Below, in pieces: positions 6,247 to 11,185 of a stretch of DNA of 11,185 nucleotides. The stretch covers positions 1 through 11,185 of the forward strand of contig DJDY01000080.1 of the NCBI GenBank assembly GCA_002435585.1. Reading direction: 5' to 3'. Origin of the DNA: Lachnospira sp. UBA5912 (GTDB lineage: Bacteria; Bacillota; Clostridia; Lachnospirales; Lachnospiraceae). Positions within the stretch are counted from its first letter, which is position 1; every line of letters starts with the position of its first letter. The position numbers and the translations under genes were made by a program. Below the pieces are notes generated by a model. The model worked only from the letters and a program-made list of their open reading frames with translations, searched no databases and was not told where the DNA came from.

Positions 6247-7728
6247 TTAAGCCCTTCGGGACAATAAAATTACATTTTCTATATGAACAGTATTAGCAAA
6301 CTGGTCCACAGGCTGCACTTTTTTTACCTTATAGCCACGTTCAACTAACACCTTTAAGTCTCTTGCCAGTGTTGCAGAATCACAGCTTACATATACGATT
6401 CTGTCTGGTGACATACTTACAATTGTATCAAGCAGCTTTTCATCACATCCCTTTCTTGGAGGATCAACTACAACCACGTCAGGTTTTGTCATATCGTATT
6501 GCTTACTACCTTCACCGGCTTTGTTATTCTTACCTTCACTGACTGCTGCCATATGCTCATCACATCGCATATCTGACTGATCTGTACTCTGTCTTTCATA
6601 AAACTCTGTTACGACCTCCTCTGCCTTACCAACAAAGAATTCTGCATTAGTTATATTATTAATCCTCGCGTTATTTCTTGCATCTTCTATAGCCTCTGGC
6701 ACTATCTCAACTCCATATACCTTACCAGCTTTCTTTGCAAGAAATAATGATATAGTTCCTATTCCGCAATACAGGTCCCATACGCTCTCATCGCCCTTAA
6801 GTTCTGCAAACTCAAGTGCCTTGTTATATAACACTTCTGTCTGCTTGGGATTGACCTGAAAAAATGAAAGTGGTGATATCTGAAACTTTACATCACCTAT
6901 ATAATCCTCTATATATGGTTTTCCTGACAGCGTTACACATTCCTTACCCAGTATTACATTCGTATCTTCTTTATTTATGTTTATAACAAGTGATGTTATG
7001 TTCAGTTTAAGTGCCTGTATTGCATTAACAAGCCCATCTGCTGCCTCTCTTCTTAGCATTTTCCTTGTTACAAGACACACCATAACCTCATCTGTATGAT
7101 ATCCGTTTCTTATAAGAACATGTCTAACTGTTCCCTTATGTATATTCTCATCATATGCACGCACTCTGTATTCTTTCATCCATTCCTTAACAGCCTTAAG
7201 TATAGCTGCATTATCACTATTTCCTAACTTACAGTCATCATCAGGACATGGAATAATCGAATGTGTATGTCCTGCATAAAAACCCATGATAATATTACCA
7301 TCCTTATCCTCTCCCACTGGATACTGGGCTTTGTTTCTATACCGGAAAGGTGTATCCATTCCAAGTATGCTGCACATCTCATAGTCAACTCCCTCTTTAA
7401 GACCACCGATTCTTAGCAGATTATCACTCACAAGCTTCTGCTTGTACTTAAGCTGTGCTTCATAACTCATGGCCTGTATCTGACAGCCTCCGCACTGCCT
7501 TGCTATTGCGCATGCTGGTTTTACCCTGTCTTTGGATGGTTTTATAATATCTATAAGCCTTGCATAGCCATAATTCTTCTTTGCCTTCATTATCTTGACA
7601 TTGGCAGTATCGCCAATAACTGTATCTTTTACAAATAAAGTGTAACCATCTACCTTTCCAATTCCCTCGCCAGATACACCTATATCTTCTATCGTTACCT
7701 CTATGCAGTCGTTCTTACTGTATGACAT
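6247..7728 (-). CDS. rlmD: 23S rRNA (uracil-C5)-methyltransferase RlmD/RlmCD
   Basis: Uses SAM to make 5-methyluridine in 23S rRNA (U1939 in E. coli numbering; Firmicute homologues may also modify U747). In the 493-residue product an N-terminal TRAM RNA-binding domain covers about residues 5-65. The [4Fe-4S] cysteines are C73, C79, C82 and C161. The SAM motif is DLYCGIGT (318-325), with VDPPRKG at 421-427. The nucleophile is C449 in YVSCDSATLARD and the general base E484 in HIENV, so the enzyme looks intact. A polar stretch at about residues 378-413, between the SAM-binding strands, looks like an insertion relative to typical family members. The longest frame starts at 7740, but GGAG within its first codons lies 7 nt before the ATG at 7726-7728, which fits as the true start. 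Distinguishing RlmD from other TrmA-family members rests on overall resemblance. Confidence 0.92.
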   Translation of the reverse strand: MSYSKNDCIEVTIEDIGVSGEGIGKVDGYTLFVKDTVIGDTANVKIMKAKKNYGYARLIDIIKPSKDRVKPACAIARQCGGCQIQAMSYEAQLKYKQKLVSDNLLRIGGLKEGVDYEMCSILGMDTPFRYRNKAQYPVGEDKDGNIIMGFYAGHTHSIIPCPDDDCKLGNSDNAAILKAVKEWMKEYRVRAYDENIHKGTVRHVLIRNGYHTDEVMVCLVTRKMLRREAADGLVNAIQALKLNITSLVININKEDTNVILGKECVTLSGKPYIEDYIGDVKFQISPLSFFQVNPKQTEVLYNKALEFAELKGDESVWDLYCGIGTISLFLAKKAGKVYGVEIVPEAIEDARNNARINNITNAEFFVGKAEEVVTEFYERQSTDQSDMRCDEHMAAVSEGKNNKAGEGSKQYDMTKPDVVVVDPPRKGCDEKLLDTIVSMSPDRIVYVSCDSATLARDLKVLVERGYKVKKVQPVDQFANTVHIENVILLSRRA

Positions 7729-7796
7729 TCTTATCTCCATTTCTTAGTACTAATCTTATATTCACTTAATTTTTCTGATTAACTTTTTATTTTTTT

Positions 7797-7826
7797 ATTA
7801 TAGCATTTCGGTTATATCATGGTCAA
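7797..7826 (-). promoter_or_regulatory. Sigma-A promoter of rlmD and probably the restriction pair
   Basis: On the minus strand TTGACC (7821-7826) and TATAAT (7797-7802) are 18 nt apart, followed by an A-rich initial region. Transcription should start near 7790, about 62 nt before the rlmD start. It lies just downstream of the yhaM terminator. No other clear promoter was found before the endonuclease gene, so this one probably serves rlmD, the McrB-like gene and perhaps the endonuclease. Confidence 0.8.
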
Positions 7827-7894
7827 AATTTATTTTCTTTTTCTACGTCATCACACACGTCATCATAATCATCATAATACTTCATAATAATACA

Positions 7895-7928
7895 ATGCCA
7901 GAGACAAATATATATTTGCCTCTGGCAT
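7895..7928 (-). terminator. Hairpin terminator after yhaM
   Basis: A nearly perfect 34-nt inverted repeat, ATGCCAGAG...CTCTGGCAT, with an AT-rich centre, sits 17 nt after the yhaM stop. In the minus direction it is followed by TGTATTATTAT, a moderately T-rich rather than pure T-tract. The stem strength and position between yhaM and the rlmD promoter support a terminator role. Confidence 0.8.
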
Positions 7929-7945
7929 CGCATTTATATAACCGG

Positions 7946-8887
7946 TTAAAAACTTGTTCTTCTTATATTGGAATCAAGCCATTTGTTAAATCCTAACCAG
8001 TCGTTTGTATCTTTTGCTTCAAAGCATTCTCTTAATGTCTCAAGCTTGGCATCTATGTTATCTGCCATAGAAAGCGCAACAGCCTCTGCTATAGCTGGTT
8101 TCTTAGGTGAACCATACTCAAGCTCACCATGATGTGATAATATACAATGTCCCATCTCGTTGGCGATTACAACTGGAAAATCAGGTATAGTCTTTATCTT
8201 TTCCATAACCATCTCATAACCCATAACAATATGTCCTAAAAAGTTGCCCTCATCTGTATAATCATTTCTTGGAAATTCTGAAAGCTCCTTTACTTTACCG
8301 ACATCATGAAGCATTGCGCAGCTTACAAGTAAGTCACGGTTTAAAAAGTCATAATTAGAACTTATCTTATCACATAATCTTGTAACACTTAAACTATGTT
8401 CAAGAAGTCCTCCTAAGAATCCATGATGTACTGTCTTAGCAGCTGATGTGTTCTTGAATCTTTTTATAAATGCTTCATCTTCGATAAAGAATGCTGTAAG
8501 CAGCTTCTTTATGTATACATTTTCAATGCTGTCGACATATCCAAGTAATTGCTTATACATATCTTCAATATCATATCTTGAAGCTGGTATATAATCTGCC
8601 TGTATATATTCATTCTCTGAGGCAACACGTGCTCTTTCTATCTTAAACTGCAATGAACCATTATAACTTGTAACCTGTCCACTGACATGTACATAATCAT
8701 TTACATCAAAATCACCGATTCCACCGGAATTAACATCCCATATTTTAGAATCTATCTGGCCTGTCTTATCAGCAAGCATGACATTCTCATACTCCTTACC
8801 CGTCTTAGTAAGCGCTGTTGACTTTGACTTACATAAGTACACATCTGATATTCTGTCACCATCTTTAAATGTTTCAATATAACGCAT
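7946..8887 (-). CDS. yhaM: YhaM-type 3'-5' exoribonuclease (OB fold plus HD domain)
   Basis: The 313-residue product matches the size of B. subtilis YhaM (about 314), a cytoplasmic 3'-5' exoribonuclease. An OB-fold nucleic-acid-binding domain covers about residues 10-90 (DRISDVYLCKSKS, then VHVSGQVTSYNGSLQFKI). An HD phosphohydrolase domain follows at about 155-285: H164 in LLEHSL, the H194-D195 pair in MLHDVGK, H219 in FLGHIVMG, H252-H253 in LSHHGE and D276 in MADNIDAK. All expected metal ligands are present. The frame can be extended to 8935, but GGAG lies 10 nt before the ATG at 8885-8887 and this start restores the family length. It lies 127 nt downstream of the PDZ-protein gene, with a small hairpin between, and ends in a strong hairpin terminator. 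No convincing promoter of its own was identified. Confidence 0.92.
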   Translation of the reverse strand: MRYIETFKDGDRISDVYLCKSKSTALTKTGKEYENVMLADKTGQIDSKIWDVNSGGIGDFDVNDYVHVSGQVTSYNGSLQFKIERARVASENEYIQADYIPASRYDIEDMYKQLLGYVDSIENVYIKKLLTAFFIEDEAFIKRFKNTSAAKTVHHGFLGGLLEHSLSVTRLCDKISSNYDFLNRDLLVSCAMLHDVGKVKELSEFPRNDYTDEGNFLGHIVMGYEMVMEKIKTIPDFPVVIANEMGHCILSHHGELEYGSPKKPAIAEAVALSMADNIDAKLETLRECFEAKDTNDWLGFNKWLDSNIRRTSF

Positions 8888-8975
8888 AAACAATATTCTC
8901 CATTTCCTGCATAAATCCTTAAATCTGCCATGCAAACCAGTTGATTATCTGCCAGTTTGTTATTTTCTTTATTTA

Positions 8976-8994
8976 AAAACTGCACGGCAGTTTT
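8976..8994 (-). terminator. Short hairpin after the PDZ-protein gene
   Basis: AAAACTG and CAGTTTT form a 7-bp stem around a 5-nt loop, 20 nt after the PDZ-protein stop. In the minus direction the T-run continues briefly (TTTTTAAATAAA). The stem is short and AT-rich, so termination is likely partial, leaving room for read-through into yhaM. Confidence 0.45.
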
Positions 8995-9014
8995 ATTATA
9001 TATTTTTTTCTAAT

Positions 9015-10403
9015 TTATTTCAATTCAACTGATACATCATATGATGCATCAAAATAGCCAGATTTTCCTTTTCTTTTTATGGATACATTAAGTACCTGTC
9101 CTGCTGTACTGTCGTATATCTTATCATTCAGCCGCTGGATAGAATAGCATGGCATTTTATTGATACCCTGTATGATATCCCCTGGCTGCAGACCTGCAAT
9201 ATATGCCGGTGAATCAGTATCGACCTTTGATATATATATCCCCATAGGTATTCCATTCTTCTCTGAAAGCTCACTATCAACATTCTGAGCGATTATACCA
9301 AAGTACATCTTGCCCTGTCTGTTAATCATACATTCTATCATACATTTTAAATCTGATATTCCAAGCGCCCTTAGTTTAGTATCGGAATTATCCTGTGAAA
9401 TTCCTATGACATTGCCATCTGAATTAAACAAAAAGCCATAATCTTCCTTCTGGCATGAAAGATTAGTCTCAAATATTTCGTAATTATTATCTATTGAATT
9501 AGCAACTGTCCTGTTTGTTATAGTTCCGTAATCAACGGCTCCACTCGTACCATATATCTTTCCGGTTGCTATTACCATATCTCCTTTATTTAAAATATAT
9601 GAGTTGTCAAGCGTAGCCACCTTCATATATTGTTTATCAGTTTCAGTAACCTGTGAATCATTTATACTTATTATACTTATGCCTGTGAGTTCATCTGAAC
9701 ATACAGTTTCTGCTTTGTAAGCATCTGATTCACGTACAATAACAGCACAGCTTTCCACAGATTCTGTATATGAGCGCGAAGTTAATATCATATACCTGCC
9801 ATTAAGATGTCCGACTATAAGTCCCATGGTTGAATTGTTATTGTCATCTATATCTATATTTCCTATGCCACTCTCAATATTATTCTGAATATCATCAAGA
9901 TATGCCTTTGTATTATTTTCTTCTATCTCACTATTGTTTATATTGTTGTCATTAATGATATTACCATCTGCATTATCGTTACTGATATCTCCTTTATTCA
10001 TATTATTATAATCCGATACTTCATCTGATGAATATCCCTTTACCATAACCACAGTTTTCTGCACATCATCAACTTTACTCCTGAGCGATTGAACTATTGT
10101 GTCATAATCTCTTTTAATCTGTCCATATCCATCATCTTCCTGCTGTATTACTGTATCCGGGTCAGGATACTCATCTCTGGTAAACTCTATGTGGTCAACG
10201 ACTTTATTCCCTGAAATAATCTTATCTCTTATTATTGGAATTATTATCTTGTCTGCTAATACATATATAATCCCTATGGCAACTATAAGAACTATAAGTT
10301 CCACTGTTTTTATAAGTCTTTTGTACTTTACTCTGGGACTTGGCACTATCTTTTCTGTATACAGTGAATATTCCTGTTCTTGTCCATTGTTTTTATATTC
10401 CAT
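9015..10403 (-). CDS. Membrane-anchored HtrA-like PDZ pseudoprotease
   Basis: A 462-residue protein with the architecture of HtrA/DegP proteins: a short cytoplasmic N-terminus, one transmembrane segment (about 34-50), an acidic linker, an Asn/Asp-rich low-complexity stretch (about 126-190), a trypsin-like domain (about 192-350) and a C-terminal PDZ domain (about 366-460, with GLQPGDII at 404-411). The trypsin-like region keeps the fold pattern but not the triad. The usual NxHV histidine segment reads SRSYTE (209-214), the D-x-x-T-D-L aspartate site reads DELTGIS (237-243), and the GNSGGPL serine motif is replaced by QKEDYGFLF (318-326) just before NSDGNVIGIS. It is therefore predicted to be proteolytically inactive, perhaps an extracytoplasmic scaffold or substrate-binding protein. 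GAGGG lies 6 nt before the ATG. It is divergent from mutS2 and upstream of yhaM. Confidence 0.82.
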   Translation of the reverse strand: MEYKNNGQEQEYSLYTEKIVPSPRVKYKRLIKTVELIVLIVAIGIIYVLADKIIIPIIRDKIISGNKVVDHIEFTRDEYPDPDTVIQQEDDGYGQIKRDYDTIVQSLRSKVDDVQKTVVMVKGYSSDEVSDYNNMNKGDISNDNADGNIINDNNINNSEIEENNTKAYLDDIQNNIESGIGNIDIDDNNNSTMGLIVGHLNGRYMILTSRSYTESVESCAVIVRESDAYKAETVCSDELTGISIISINDSQVTETDKQYMKVATLDNSYILNKGDMVIATGKIYGTSGAVDYGTITNRTVANSIDNNYEIFETNLSCQKEDYGFLFNSDGNVIGISQDNSDTKLRALGISDLKCMIECMINRQGKMYFGIIAQNVDSELSEKNGIPMGIYISKVDTDSPAYIAGLQPGDIIQGINKMPCYSIQRLNDKIYDSTAGQVLNVSIKRKGKSGYFDASYDVSVELK

Positions 10404-10551
10404 ATATATCCCTCAGCAATCATTTAATTAACAGCTGTTCTTTCTCTTCTCTATTCTTTTCGACCGTGCATGTCCATAAAATTTTGCTTTTTATATTCTA
10501 CAGCATATTTATGAACAAATTATGTCGGAGGTATTAATAATAACATCTTTT

Positions 10552-10579
10552 TTGTATGTTTATTGCTTTATGATATAGT
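10552..10579 (+). promoter_or_regulatory. Candidate promoter of mutS2
   Basis: TTGTAT (10552-10557) and TATAGT (10574-10579) are 16 nt apart on the plus strand, about 105 nt before the mutS2 start. An alternative, TAGACA near 10586 with TTATAT 17 nt downstream, is about as good, so the exact promoter is uncertain. The rest of the 282-bp divergent region must also hold the PDZ-gene promoter. A weak candidate is minus-strand TTGTTC, 17 nt, TATAAA near 10490-10518. Confidence 0.35.
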
Positions 10580-10685
10580 TTTTTATAGACAAATGCTGTA
10601 AAATATCCTTATATGATGTCAGGAACCATATGTGTTTCTGATGCTCATATCAGCTTATAAAAATATATTTAAACGGAGTAATACA

Positions 10686-11185
10686 TTGAATAAGAAAACT
10701 TTAGCAACACTTGAATATAATAAAATAATATCAACTCTTGTATCGATGGCATGTTCTGACAGTGCCAAGCAGACCCTTAAGTCTCTTACACCTATGAATA
10801 ATATTGATGATATAAACGCAGCGCTGGATGCAACAAATGATGCACTGACAAGAGTTTACCAGAAGGGCAGTGTGGATTTTTCACGTATTAAAGATATCCG
10901 CGCAAGCCTTGCAAGACTTAATGTCGGAAGCTCCCTTAATGCACATGAACTTCTTAATATCAGCATGCTTCTTGAATGTGCAGGACACGTGAAGAATTAT
11001 TATGAATACAGAGCTGATTCTATACAGCCTATGATAGATATACTTGACCCTGTAACACTTCTTGGTAATGCTATTAAAAAATGTATTATATCAGAGGATG
11101 AAATCAGTGATGATGCAAGCTCTAACCTGCGTGATATAAGACGTAAAAAGAATCAGGCTGCTGACCGCATACACACTGAACTTAA
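10686..11185 (+). CDS. mutS2: MutS2 family protein, 5' part
   Basis: The first 166 residues of a protein usually near 790 residues; it runs off the right edge with no stop. The N-terminus begins MNKKTLATLEYNKII, and CIISEDEISDDASSNLRDIRRKK lies near residues 127-149. This is the conserved start and N-terminal core of MutS2, matching the family pattern of D-G-x-I-x-D-x-AS-x-x-L-x-x-I-R. The family binds branched DNA to limit recombination, and in Firmicutes it also acts on collided ribosomes. The ATPase and the C-terminal Smr domain lie outside the window. The start is a TTG at 10686-10688 with GGAG 7 nt upstream; the protein alignment begins exactly there. It is the only plus-strand gene in the window. 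Confidence 0.93.
   Translation, partial: MNKKTLATLEYNKIISTLVSMACSDSAKQTLKSLTPMNNIDDINAALDATNDALTRVYQKGSVDFSRIKDIRASLARLNVGSSLNAHELLNISMLLECAGHVKNYYEYRADSIQPMIDILDPVTLLGNAIKKCIISEDEISDDASSNLRDIRRKKNQAADRIHTEL

Noticed and set aside
7840..7892. TCATCA/TCATAA short repeats upstream of rlmD, considered as an iteron or operator array
   Set aside because: The units are irregular and low-complexity, without constant spacing; this looks like AT-rich simple sequence.
8888..8985. Short frames upstream of yhaM, including the extension to 8935 and a 77-codon frame
   Set aside because: They have no family resemblance, and the GGAG-led ATG at 8887 restores the normal YhaM length.
1..11185. CRISPR arrays, tRNA or rRNA genes, and riboswitches
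   Set aside because: No regularly spaced direct repeats, tRNA-like cloverleaf or recognisable riboswitch core was seen on either strand.

Overview
The window looks like a chromosomal segment of an AT-rich anaerobic Firmicute, most likely a Lachnospiraceae-type Clostridium relative. This is an inference from low GC, GGAG-type ribosome binding sites, consensus sigma-A promoters and the styles of the BioB, CBS-pair, YhaM and MutS2 proteins. Every gene from the left edge to about 10.4 kb is on the minus strand. A single divergent gene, mutS2, starts at 10686 on the plus strand and runs off the right edge.

Reading in the direction of minus-strand transcription, from right to left: a membrane-anchored HtrA/PDZ protein that has lost its protease triad (9015-10403); a YhaM-type OB-fold/HD exoribonuclease (7946-8887) with a strong hairpin terminator; a TTGACC-N18-TATAAT promoter driving rlmD, a 23S rRNA uracil methyltransferase (6247-7728); then, only 34 nt later, a two-gene restriction module made of a McrB-like AAA+ motor (4452-6212) and a LlaJI-type PD-D-x-K endonuclease (2873-4351). 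No DNA methyltransferase lies beside the module. Downstream are a histidine phosphatase (2208-2762), a two-CBS-domain protein (1531-1983), a 97-bp inverted-repeat element that looks like a MITE (1361-1457), and bioB (36-1031).

bioB has a textbook promoter (TTGACA-N17-TATACT) whose -35 box forms one half of a BirA-type operator (TGTCAAC-N16-GTTAACA), so biotin-dependent repression is readable from sequence alone. Most genes here are housekeeping (rRNA modification, RNA turnover, recombination control, cofactor synthesis). The restriction pair is the accessory insert, apparently transcribed from the rlmD promoter. The gap between its two genes holds an open frame whose stop overlaps the endonuclease start, possibly the remnant of a lost coupled gene.

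Several starts were set by ribosome binding sites rather than by the longest frame: bioB at 1031, mcrB-like at 6212, rlmD at 7728, yhaM at 8887, and mutS2 at a TTG codon.
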